This document shows, one piece after another, positions 16,192 through 24,397 of a stretch of DNA of 64,000 nucleotides. Positions within the stretch are counted from its first letter, which is position 1. Each line of letters opens with the position of its first letter. Location: contig JBCBEX010000001.1 in the NCBI GenBank assembly GCA_038528235.1, positions 1 through 64,000 on the forward strand, written 5' to 3'. The DNA is from JBCBEX01 sp038528235 (GTDB lineage: Bacteria; Bacteroidota; Rhodothermia; Rhodothermales; Rubricoccaceae). Both the position numbers and the translations under genes were made by a program. The notes below the pieces were generated by a model, which searched no databases, was not told where the DNA came from, and worked only from the letters and a program-made list of their open reading frames with translations.

Positions 16192-19100
16192 GAGAAGGGC
16201 GGGCGCTGAGCGAGGAGGGCGGCGAGGGCGGGAGCCGTGGCTTCGGAGGCACCGAGGAGGGTCCACGAGGGAGCGAGAGCCGGGCGCGGCGAGAGATCCG
16301 CGTCCGAGAGAACCGCGATGCATGCCTCCTTCCACACGAGTTCGGCGGTCACCTGGACACGACCTGAGTCATCGGGTAGGTCGAGGCCGGGCTCAGGGAT
16401 GGGGAGCTCGGCTGCCGCGAGCTCGGCGACCAGGTCACGGAGAGCCGGAGCGACGAGGTCGGCCACCTCGTCCCACGGGCTCTCTTCGTGCCGCGGCTCC
16501 GGTGGGGTGCCGACGAGGTCGTAGAGCGCCTGGTCTCGGCCGGACGCCGTGAAAAGCGCGACGCCGGGCACAAACTGGAGGAGCGTATACGCTGCGAGGG
16601 TGCCCCCCCACAGAGCCCGATGGGTTCGGTCGAGGTCGGTGTCGTCGAGCCAGACCGCGAGACGTACTCCGTCTGGGTTGAGGGAGGCGAGGGCATCTGG
16701 GCGGACGGCCGTCCAGACTTTGACCCGTCCGCCGTCCCATGCATTTTCGCCGAGGAGCCAGCCCTGCCGTTCCGCCTCAATGGCCACGGCGTGCCACGGC
16801 TCCGGCAGTGTGGCGGATGCGGAGTCCACCCAGGCCGCGCGCGCCTCGGGCGTGCTGTAGGCCGTGGGGTCGGCGTGGACGACGGCCTGAAGCACCCCAA
16901 AGCGGGCCCAGAGGGCAGGCGCAGGTGCCGCGAGGTAGCGGACGAGGGCGTCGAACGGACCCGCCGTGGCGAGGCGGGCCAGCGGCTTGAGGTCCGGATA
17001 GCTTGCGAGGAGCTGGGACCAGAGCGCGGACTTTGGCAGGGCAGCCTGAGGCGCCAAGAGCGGGTGGTGCGCGGGAGGCGGGGTACCCTGGAGCACGTGC
17101 TGCACGTCGTCGTAGGTGAGCGACCAGACGTGGTAGCGGCCGCTCCGCAAGAGAGCCATGCGCTGTGCGGAGTCCAGCCCAACCCGATGCTTGTGGAAGG
17201 CGAGGCCGTCGGTAAAGACTGCGATGGGCAGGACGCCCGGCTCGGCACGCCGGGGGTAGAGGACGAAGTCTGCCTTGGAGGGGATCAGGACGCCCTGGTC
17301 CGGCCCGAGCGAGACCTGAGGCTGAACCAGCCAGGTGCGTTCGCCGACTGTGTGTTCGCCGAGGGTGAGGGCGTGGCCCGGAGAGCGGTGCACCAGGCTC
17401 GGGATCAACGTGCGCGGCGGCGAGGCGCTGGGCGCCTCCAGAGCGCGGATGAACTTCGCCTCGAGGGTGCTATCGAACACGCGCTCGCCGCCGACGCGCC
17501 GGAGGCCGTCTACGGCGTTGAGGTCGTCCTTGCGGTTCAGCACGCCGCGGAGCAGGCGCGCGGCGAGCGCCCGCGAGATCTTGGTCTGGTCGAACCGGTT
17601 GCGGTACTGGAGCAGGCACCGGTAGCACGCCTCGCGCTCAGGGTCGCCCGCACACACGCACGTGTCGAGCGCATCGAGGGCGCGCTGGAGTACGTCGAGG
17701 ACCTGGTCGCGGTCGCGCGTGAGCTCCTTGAGATAGCCCGTCCCTCCTGGGACGGTGTCGTAGAGGACGAGGTAGCGTTTGCGGACGGAGGTGCCGGGCA
17801 CGGGCTCGTCCTGCACGGTCGTCCGGAGGTGATCGATCCGGCCGCCGAAGCGACGGCGGAGACCGAGTTCGATGGCCGCGACGACGGAGGCGAGCGTCCG
17901 CTCCGAGTCCGCGTCGTCGGCGACGGGGAGGAGGAAGCGGACCGCTTCGGACTCGAACGCGTGGTAGAAGAACACCGGACGGACATGCGTGGCCGCCTGG
18001 GTCTCGTCCTGGGCAACCGGGCAGAGTACGGAATGCGTGAGTTGAGAGCCCGGCGGCGCGGAGCGCCCGCAGCGGGTGCAGAGGGCGAAGCCGGGCCGCG
18101 CCGCCTCGACGCCCGCGATCGTTGTCTCGTGGGCGTTGCGTCCGCGAGGGCCTCCGTTGAGCTCTTGGAAACGCGCTCGCCGGACGTATTCGAGCCCGAA
18201 GGGAAGCGCATCCTCCAGGTGATAGGCGAAGTCCACGTCGGCGGGGTCCACGTCGACGAGGAGGTCGCGGTGAGCGGGGGTCGACCGCCGCTCGTCTTGT
18301 TTGTCGAGTGTGCGGCTCCGGCGGTCCGAGGTGGCCGCCTGGAGCGTCCGCATGCGGACGAGGGCATGGACCTGGCCCGCGTCGGCCCAGCCGTCGCTTC
18401 CGCACCGGGGGCACGTGGGCGCCGTGCCCGTCGATCGGGCGGGCTCCGAGAAGGAGCAGCGGTCGCAGAACCGCCACGCCTCGACGTGGGAGGCGGCGAG
18501 GTCGACCTCGGACACCTCGACGGCGCGGCCGTTAGCGTAGAACGCGTTGCCGGGGGCCAGCTCCGAGAGTGCCGCGGCAGCGGGCCGCTCGTACTCGTAG
18601 ACGAGGGGCTCCTGGCCCTGACCCCGGAGCAGGACCGAGCGGAGACGGACGCCCGCCTGCGGGAAGGCGTAGTTGGGCAGCAGGCCCTCCGCGGTCAGGA
18701 CTTCGAGCGTGTCTCGGCCTTCGAGCGCCTGGATGGTCTTCTGGACCGTCCAGCGCTCGCGCCGGACCTCCTTTAGGTCGTCTTCGGGCCGAACGCCCTG
18801 CTCGACCTCCTCAGCGAGTGCCCGCTCCGCAGCCCGGAGCGACGTGAGGCGGCGGCGGAGATCGCGGCGCTCCTTCTCCGCAGCACCCAAGCCCTCCGTG
18901 AGCCGGTAGCTCAGCGACTGGCGGTCGTGGGCCGACGCGCCCGCGAGGAAGCCCTGCAGGTGCGCCACGGTTTCAGTGTCGAGGCTGTCGGCGGCGAAGA
19001 GCGCGACGAACCGCTCGGTGAGGCTCTCGTGGTGCTCGTTGACGAAGCCGAGGAACGAAAACGGGAAGGCGGTGGCTTTATCCTCGTCGAGGTTCTTGAG

Positions 19101-22100
19101 CACGTCCGCGAGGCGGGCCGGGAGCGCGGCGGGCGAGATGCCCGAGGCCACCCAGTTGTCGAAGGCGAAGGCGGCGAGCTGGCGCTCCAGGACGGCTGCT
19201 GCGCGGAGGTAGATGCCTGGCGGCGCCACGGCGCCCGCAAGCATCTCCAGGGGGTCCTCGAAGAAGTAGAGATCGTGCGGCTGCCCCTGCGCGATGGTGA
19301 CCGTGAGGGCGTTGCCGTCGCGGCGGCCTGCGCGGCCGACGCGCTGGAGGTAGTTGGCCTGGGCGGGTGGGACCGAGGCCAGGAGCACCGTCGAGAGGTC
19401 CCCAATGTCGATGCCCATCTCCAGCGTCGGCGTGCACGAGAGGAGGTTCGGGGCCCAGGGGCGGTCGTCGCGGACGAAGGCCTGCTCCAGCGCCTCGCGG
19501 TCGTCGCGCTCCAGCAGGCCGGTGTGCTCGCGGGCGACGACGCGGCGGAGGTCGCCGTGGGTGTAGAGGCGGGCGTAGTAGTCGCCACCGGACGGGTCGA
19601 CGGCGTAGTGCCCCGCGCAGGACGCGCGACTGCACGGGAGACCAACCCAGTCGACGCGGTCGGCGGCAGGCGCCGAGGCGCGGTGTCCACACGCGTCGCA
19701 GCGCAGGCGATCGACGGCGAGGGTGAGGTGCAGCGCGTCGGGGCGCAGGCCCCACACAGGGGGCTCGGCGGCGCCTCTGATGAGCGCCCCCCCGTGGCGC
19801 ACGTCGAGGAGGTCGGCGCGCACGAGTGCCGCCAGGGCGATGCCGTAGAGGTCGAGGGTCTGCGCCTCAACGAGCGGGCTGAGGTCGCCGAAGCACTTGA
19901 CCGCCCACGCCTGGGTCCACGTAGGCCGCGCCGCCGAGGCGAGCGCGTCGAAGCGCCGCTCCTTGCCCGGGTGCGTCGAGAGGAACGCGGGCGCGCGGGT
20001 GTTCGGCCCGAGGCTGGGGAGCGCGATGTCCTTGTTGAGGAAGTACGTGTTGCCGCCGTCCTGGACGTAGCGATCGAGGAGTGGGTGCAGAAGGGCGCCC
20101 TGCGTGCGGAGGCGCGCGAGCAGGCCGAGGAGGAAGCGTCGGAGGCGGGGCGCGTCCAGGTCGCGGAGCGCGCCAAGCTCGTTCTGGAGACGCGGGAGCA
20201 GCGCGCCGACGGCCGCCGTGAGCCGGTCGCGGTCCGGGTGGACGAGCGCGACGCCCGCGCGCTCCAGCGTCCGCCCGATGCGGGCGTGGTAACCGACCTC
20301 CTTCATTACCTCCCACGCGAGGCGGCGGTCGACGAGCGCGGGGAGGTCGGACCCGGCGGGCAGCGTGCCCGTAGCGAGGAGGGCCTCGTAGTCACGCAGC
20401 CACGCCATGTCAGGCGCAAGGAACGTGGCGACGTAGGCTTCGGACGAGAGCGTCGCCCGCCAGTGGGACACGAACGCAGCTTCGAGCTCGGGCAGCGGCG
20501 TCCCCTCCCCCACCCGCTCCGCGACAGCGTACAGGGCGCGGCGTAGATTGAAGGCGTACGTCCGCGCACCGAAGAAGCCCGCCCGGTGGGAGGCGTCCTG
20601 GACCGAGTCCGAGAAGGCGAGTAGCTTCTTGTCGTCGTTGAATGGCGAAGCGAAGGCCTGTCCGATGGCGACGCTCCCCAGGCTGGCCGCGCGGGATCCG
20701 AGGATGGTGAGCCCGTTGCGCGCGCCGCAGTGCGGGCAGTCGTGCGTGGTGCGGTTGGCCGTTGCGCCCGACGGCAGGGTGACCTTGCGGACGGTGTTTT
20801 GGACGAGGACGCGGAACGGCGGTGGGCCTTCGCAGCCCCCGGGGCACGCGCCCTCCCGTGACAGCAGTTGGAGGCACGACGGGCATAGGTCGACTACCTC
20901 GTCGCGGTCGGGGGTGTGGCCGAGATCCGCCTCGGGGACGGGGAAGACGAACCGGGTCGTGGGGCCGTAGGCGAAGAACGCCTGGTAGAAGGCCTGCAGG
21001 TCGGGGTCGAGGACGCGGCTACCGGGGGGCAGGACAGCGCCCCAGCCGGAGAGCCCGCAGTCGCGGCAGTGGACGACCGGGAGGTGCGGGTCGTCGACGC
21101 CGGTGAGGTCGTCGTGGAAGGCGAGCTGCGGTGCCGCGGCGACCGAGGCGACCATGCGGCGCCACTCGCGGAGCCAGAGGTCCTGCCGGACCTGCACGAA
21201 CGGCTCCGTCCGCCCGGCGAGCCGCGTCTCGGAGGGCGCATCGCGCCAGGTGCGAGCCGCGGCGACGAGCGCGACGAGGCTATCCAGGAGGCGGCGCTGG
21301 TCGGCGGGCGCGGCGTCGGCGAGGCCGGGCGTGACGGGGCCGAGCGCCGCGAGGAGCGCGTCGTACGAGCGCGGCCGCCCGCCGAGGACCTTGAGCAGGT
21401 TCTGAAAGAGCGCGTGGCTCTTGAGCGCCGCGCCGAGCGCGACGGCCCACGCGTTGCTACCCGCCGGGTCGTCAGAGGCGGGCGGGTCGAGGCCGAGCCA
21501 CAGACGGGCTTGGTCGTGGACGAACGCCGTCGGTGTGTCGAACCGGCCGGGGTCGAGGCGGCCCCACTCCGCTGCGGGCGGGAGCCCGGCGTGGCGGACG
21601 AGCGCTGCGCCGATGAAGTCAGCGACGGACTCGCGTTCCTCGACCACGAGCGCGTCGGGCCGGTCGAACGCCTCGCCGAAGACGCGGTCGGCGTAGTCGA
21701 ACAGCTCCGTCCCAGGGGCGTCGCCGACCGCTGGGTCGCCGCCGAGGGTGGCGGAGGTGCCGACGCAGGTGAGGCCGCCCTCGGGCGTCTTCAGGCGGTC
21801 CTTCAGGCGACGGATGAGGCAGGCGAGGTCGGTGGCCTGTGCCCCGTCGAAGGTGTGGAGCTCGTCGACGACGAGGAAGCGGAGCGTGTCGGGGGTGTTG
21901 TGGCGCCAGAGCGTGGCGTCGCGCGGCCGGACCAGCAGGTAGTCCAGCATCTTGTAGTTGGTGAGCAGGAGGTCCGGCGGGTCGAGCCGTAGGGTCTCGC
22001 GGTCCGTGATGACGCCGTCGGGGGCCATCTGCTGGCGGGGCTGCGCCTCACGCTGGCCGACGTAGAGCCCGGCGCGGACGCGGCCCCGGAGCGCGTCGTT

Positions 22101-22544
22101 GCCGTGGATGAGCGCGGCCACGCGCTGCGCCTGGTCGGTGGCGAGCGCGTTCATCGGGTAGAGCAAAATCGCCTTGACGCCCTCGCCCCGGTGGCGCGCG
22201 CACCAGTCCAGGATGGGCAGCAGGAAGCTCTCCGTCTTACCCGAGCCCGTGCCCGTAGCGACGAGCGTGGACTGCGGCGCATCGCCGCCGAGGCGGTCGA
22301 AGGCGCGGCGTTGGTGGCGATACGGCCGGAAGCCAAGGTGGACGTGCTCGAACGGCTCGGCGTCGCTCTCCACGCGGAGGAACGGGAGGCTCAGGCCGAG
22401 GTAGGGCCCCTTGAAGACGGCACCGGGCGTCTCGGCGAGGTCGGTCACGAGGCCGTCGAAGGACGGCGTGGTGATGGCGTAGGAGGCGTCGAGATAGCCG
22501 GTGAGGCTCCGCTCGATCTGGCGCGCGAGGACGGACGGGGTCAT
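16188..22544 (-). CDS. Giant DEAD/DEAH helicase with DUF1998 domain (DruE-like / DrmA-DrmB-like)
   Basis: A 2118-aa SF2 helicase. Motor motifs: Q-motif-like FRPYRHQRRAF, Walker A TGTGSGKT near residue 96, DELH near 230, GTSATLGG, TLEMGIDIG and YLQRVGRAGR near 1071. Zinc-ribbon-like Cys pairs occur at CRDCG, CPSC, CPHCG, CDRC and CPRCG. The DUF1998/MrfA-like region contains TVPGGTGYLKE and a Cys cluster CVCAGDPEREACYRC near 1635. A further C-terminal domain (about 1700-1830) has PSKADFVLYP and FTDGLAFHKH, resembling a Vsr-like endonuclease fold with an altered active site. Size and layout match Druantia DruE; the helicase plus DUF1998 content also matches DISARM DrmA plus DrmB. It starts 3 bases after the preceding gene and overlaps the next by four. 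Confidence 0.9.
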   Translation of the reverse strand: MTPSVLARQIERSLTGYLDASYAITTPSFDGLVTDLAETPGAVFKGPYLGLSLPFLRVESDAEPFEHVHLGFRPYRHQRRAFDRLGGDAPQSTLVATGTGSGKTESFLLPILDWCARHRGEGVKAILLYPMNALATDQAQRVAALIHGNDALRGRVRAGLYVGQREAQPRQQMAPDGVITDRETLRLDPPDLLLTNYKMLDYLLVRPRDATLWRHNTPDTLRFLVVDELHTFDGAQATDLACLIRRLKDRLKTPEGGLTCVGTSATLGGDPAVGDAPGTELFDYADRVFGEAFDRPDALVVEERESVADFIGAALVRHAGLPPAAEWGRLDPGRFDTPTAFVHDQARLWLGLDPPASDDPAGSNAWAVALGAALKSHALFQNLLKVLGGRPRSYDALLAALGPVTPGLADAAPADQRRLLDSLVALVAAARTWRDAPSETRLAGRTEPFVQVRQDLWLREWRRMVASVAAAPQLAFHDDLTGVDDPHLPVVHCRDCGLSGWGAVLPPGSRVLDPDLQAFYQAFFAYGPTTRFVFPVPEADLGHTPDRDEVVDLCPSCLQLLSREGACPGGCEGPPPFRVLVQNTVRKVTLPSGATANRTTHDCPHCGARNGLTILGSRAASLGSVAIGQAFASPFNDDKKLLAFSDSVQDASHRAGFFGARTYAFNLRRALYAVAERVGEGTPLPELEAAFVSHWRATLSSEAYVATFLAPDMAWLRDYEALLATGTLPAGSDLPALVDRRLAWEVMKEVGYHARIGRTLERAGVALVHPDRDRLTAAVGALLPRLQNELGALRDLDAPRLRRFLLGLLARLRTQGALLHPLLDRYVQDGGNTYFLNKDIALPSLGPNTRAPAFLSTHPGKERRFDALASAARPTWTQAWAVKCFGDLSPLVEAQTLDLYGIALAALVRADLLDVRHGGALIRGAAEPPVWGLRPDALHLTLAVDRLRCDACGHRASAPAADRVDWVGLPCSRASCAGHYAVDPSGGDYYARLYTHGDLRRVVAREHTGLLERDDREALEQAFVRDDRPWAPNLLSCTPTLEMGIDIGDLSTVLLASVPPAQANYLQRVGRAGRRDGNALTVTIAQGQPHDLYFFEDPLEMLAGAVAPPGIYLRAAAVLERQLAAFAFDNWVASGISPAALPARLADVLKNLDEDKATAFPFSFLGFVNEHHESLTERFVALFAADSLDTETVAHLQGFLAGASAHDRQSLSYRLTEGLGAAEKERRDLRRRLTSLRAAERALAEEVEQGVRPEDDLKEVRRERWTVQKTIQALEGRDTLEVLTAEGLLPNYAFPQAGVRLRSVLLRGQGQEPLVYEYERPAAAALSELAPGNAFYANGRAVEVSEVDLAASHVEAWRFCDRCSFSEPARSTGTAPTCPRCGSDGWADAGQVHALVRMRTLQAATSDRRSRTLDKQDERRSTPAHRDLLVDVDPADVDFAYHLEDALPFGLEYVRRARFQELNGGPRGRNAHETTIAGVEAARPGFALCTRCGRSAPPGSQLTHSVLCPVAQDETQAATHVRPVFFYHAFESEAVRFLLPVADDADSERTLASVVAAIELGLRRRFGGRIDHLRTTVQDEPVPGTSVRKRYLVLYDTVPGGTGYLKELTRDRDQVLDVLQRALDALDTCVCAGDPEREACYRCLLQYRNRFDQTKISRALAARLLRGVLNRKDDLNAVDGLRRVGGERVFDSTLEAKFIRALEAPSASPPRTLIPSLVHRSPGHALTLGEHTVGERTWLVQPQVSLGPDQGVLIPSKADFVLYPRRAEPGVLPIAVFTDGLAFHKHRVGLDSAQRMALLRSGRYHVWSLTYDDVQHVLQGTPPPAHHPLLAPQAALPKSALWSQLLASYPDLKPLARLATAGPFDALVRYLAAPAPALWARFGVLQAVVHADPTAYSTPEARAAWVDSASATLPEPWHAVAIEAERQGWLLGENAWDGGRVKVWTAVRPDALASLNPDGVRLAVWLDDTDLDRTHRALWGGTLAAYTLLQFVPGVALFTASGRDQALYDLVGTPPEPRHEESPWDEVADLVAPALRDLVAELAAAELPIPEPGLDLPDDSGRVQVTAELVWKEACIAVLSDADLSPRPALAPSWTLLGASEATAPALAALLAQRPPFS

Positions 22545-22547
22545 AGA

Positions 22548-23192
22548 CTAGAGATACACCCCCGACAGTTGCACATAGCAACGCTCAGGGAACTCGCCGT
22601 TATTATCCCACCACCTTGCCAGCGATACTCGGCACAACGTGCCAGCTTCGATGTGATCCGGAGGCTCTATGTCACCCTTGAACGTGAATTTGGCGGCATT
22701 CGAGCCCTGCTGGTACGTAAACCGAACCCTTGTGCCTTCGTCTTCACGATGTAGGTCTACGTCGGGAACCCAAAATCCAGTGCTCACGCTCGGCAGGTCT
22801 GGCGGAGGGTGCTGGATGTAGCCAGAGTGGTTCCCCGTGAATCGAATTGAGCCCTGAAAAAGGGCTTGGGGTTCGCCCTCCCACCATCGCCCGTCCGCGA
22901 TGAAATCATCTCGGCGCTCTAGGAGCTCACCCTGGAGCTCATTCGGAGCAAGATCTCGACGGTGCTCAACTCCTGTTACCATTACGTCTTCGACGTGAGG
23001 TAGCGTAGGGTCCTCATGAGGGGTGTATGTCAGCGACCAGACCTGACCGGGCTGGAACGGAGCGTTCCAGCCCCAGTCCCGACTCCCTTTACGGATCAGC
23101 CGGACGCTGCGGGTTGTGTCCCATTCGATTCCCCCGACGCAGGGACCATCGGACATACGGGTGCGGGAAACGATCAAGACATCGGTAGCCAT
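22548..23192 (-). CDS. Putative dual OB-fold protein
   Basis: A 214-aa protein with LIVSRTRMSDGPCVGGIEW at the N-terminus and beta-rich sequence throughout (SVRLI, GQVWSLTYTP, ALFQGSIRFTG, VRFTYQQG, CRVSLARWW). The N-terminal pattern and length match what I remember as the dual-OB-containing domain found beside DUF488 genes in defence loci. An OB fold would suggest nucleic-acid or modified-nucleotide binding; no catalytic motif is visible. It is 81 bases after a DUF488 gene and 3 bases before the giant helicase gene, so it is co-transcribed with both. Base composition is lower in G+C than the helicase genes (33 of 60 in bases 22681-22740). Confidence 0.6.
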   Translation of the reverse strand: MATDVLIVSRTRMSDGPCVGGIEWDTTRSVRLIRKGSRDWGWNAPFQPGQVWSLTYTPHEDPTLPHVEDVMVTGVEHRRDLAPNELQGELLERRDDFIADGRWWEGEPQALFQGSIRFTGNHSGYIQHPPPDLPSVSTGFWVPDVDLHREDEGTRVRFTYQQGSNAAKFTFKGDIEPPDHIEAGTLCRVSLARWWDNNGEFPERCYVQLSGVYL

Positions 23193-23273
23193 GGCGAAGA
23201 GACGCTAGATCTAATGGGTTGCTAGGCCATTAGGATACGCCAGCGGAGCCGAATACATGTGCACGTATGTCAG

Positions 23274-23780
23274 CTATTCAGTCGCCGTGTCCACGTGATC
23301 AACCTCGAGGTCATATTTCTCTCTTAAGGCCTCAGCCAGCAGAGAGCGATGACAGGCGGCGGGCGCGCGCTCGACACAGAAAAGCGCAGCGACCCGTGTG
23401 TCGTCCGGAAGTACCTCGAAAAACGCGGCGAGGTCGTAGGGCTCCAGCACCTCGGAGCGATAGGCCTCGACGAACGCATCACCGAGGCGGTCACGATCCC
23501 GCTTGGCGACACCCGTTCGCTTGTCCGCTTCCTTCTGACGGTCGCGGACGCTGGGCGTAGGTGCAAGATCCTTTAGGTGCACGTAGCGGATGCCGAGCTC
23601 AGCGAGGCGCTCCTGAAGGCGTGTGCTATTGGCATACGCATACTTACTCCCCCGAAGCCCGCGACGCTGGCGGACGTCGACGAACGTGTCGACGCCGTTG
23701 TTCTGGAGGGCACCGAAGAACGAGTCCTCGGTCGAGCCATAGACGCCGAGGGTGACGAGACACAGACGGGCAGGAGTCAT
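23274..23780 (-). CDS. DUF488 family protein (second copy)
   Basis: A 168-aa DUF488 protein. Features are the N-terminal strand CLVTLGVYGSTEDSFF, the VDVRQRRG segment, and the Cys-containing motif ALFCVERAPAACHRSLL (C-x7-C-H-R). The start is set at the ATG at 23780, whose ATGA overlaps the stop of the upstream DUF488 gene by four bases; the in-frame extension upstream is the other gene's shadow. DUF488 has no firmly established biochemical role. The conserved Cys/His/Arg cluster suggests an active or ligand-binding site, and repeated linkage to helicases and methylases suggests an accessory role in defence. It shares only the family core with its neighbour, so this is an old duplication or two separate acquisitions. 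Confidence 0.85.
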   Translation of the reverse strand: MTPARLCLVTLGVYGSTEDSFFGALQNNGVDTFVDVRQRRGLRGSKYAYANSTRLQERLAELGIRYVHLKDLAPTPSVRDRQKEADKRTGVAKRDRDRLGDAFVEAYRSEVLEPYDLAAFFEVLPDDTRVAALFCVERAPAACHRSLLAEALREKYDLEVDHVDTATE

Positions 23781-24358
23781 GAGCGCGAGGGACGGTACTG
23801 GCCGCGTGACGCAAGGCCTGTGGTCGGGCTGTCTTTGAACATGTCGGATTGACCCCCAGTGACTATCTCGATGATCTCGTTCTGGGTGCGGAGCCGGCCG
23901 GCCGTGTCGATGTGACGGACCGGGATACCGGCTTTGTCGAGAGCAACCCCGATCATCTTGCTCCGGTGGCAATCCTCCGGGCGACCTTCGCTGCACATCA
24001 GCACGACAGGGTGGCCGCCCTCGTAAGCCTTGCGGAGGCGGGACATCCCGTGGAGAAACGGGGCACTCCTGCGGCACGCATCATAGTCGACCTGTCCGTT
24101 GGGGTAGTAACATGATGGATCGTCAGGACGACCGCCCATGAGGTCACCAAAGAAGCCGTACTTGATGCCACTATAGTACAGATGGTGCTGGAGATCCCCT
24201 TTGTTGTAATCCTTGTTGAAACGGGATGACGGTGAAGACCGGACGTCGAGTAGATAGCGGATGCTATACCGCTCCAGCACGTTTAGAAACGCCTCGATTG
24301 GACGCGATCCGTAGCCGATTGTGTAGATAGGGGGGCGTTCTGAAGGCATGGGTAGCAT
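23777..24358 (-). CDS. DUF488 family protein (first copy)
   Basis: A 193-aa DUF488 protein with the canonical N-terminus IYTIGYGSRPIEAFLNVL, LLDVRSSPSSRF, and the motif LMCSEGRPEDCHRSKMI (C-x6-C-H-R). The start may be ATG 24358 or ATG 24349 (MPSERPP). It follows the N6-adenine methylase gene by 39 bases and overlaps the second DUF488 gene by four bases. Two different DUF488 proteins side by side suggest a heteromer or two specificities. The DUF488 and OB genes together form a lower-G+C patch inside the operon. Confidence 0.9.
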   Translation of the reverse strand: MLPMPSERPPIYTIGYGSRPIEAFLNVLERYSIRYLLDVRSSPSSRFNKDYNKGDLQHHLYYSGIKYGFFGDLMGGRPDDPSCYYPNGQVDYDACRRSAPFLHGMSRLRKAYEGGHPVVLMCSEGRPEDCHRSKMIGVALDKAGIPVRHIDTAGRLRTQNEIIEIVTGGQSDMFKDSPTTGLASRGQYRPSRS

Positions 24359-24397
24359 GTGTGGCCTTACAGAGAATATCGAGCACAGGAGTGACGA

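Noticed and set aside
16488..18776. 762-codon + strand frame over the giant helicase gene
   Set aside because: No motifs, biased composition, opposite to clear DUF1998-type coding sequence.
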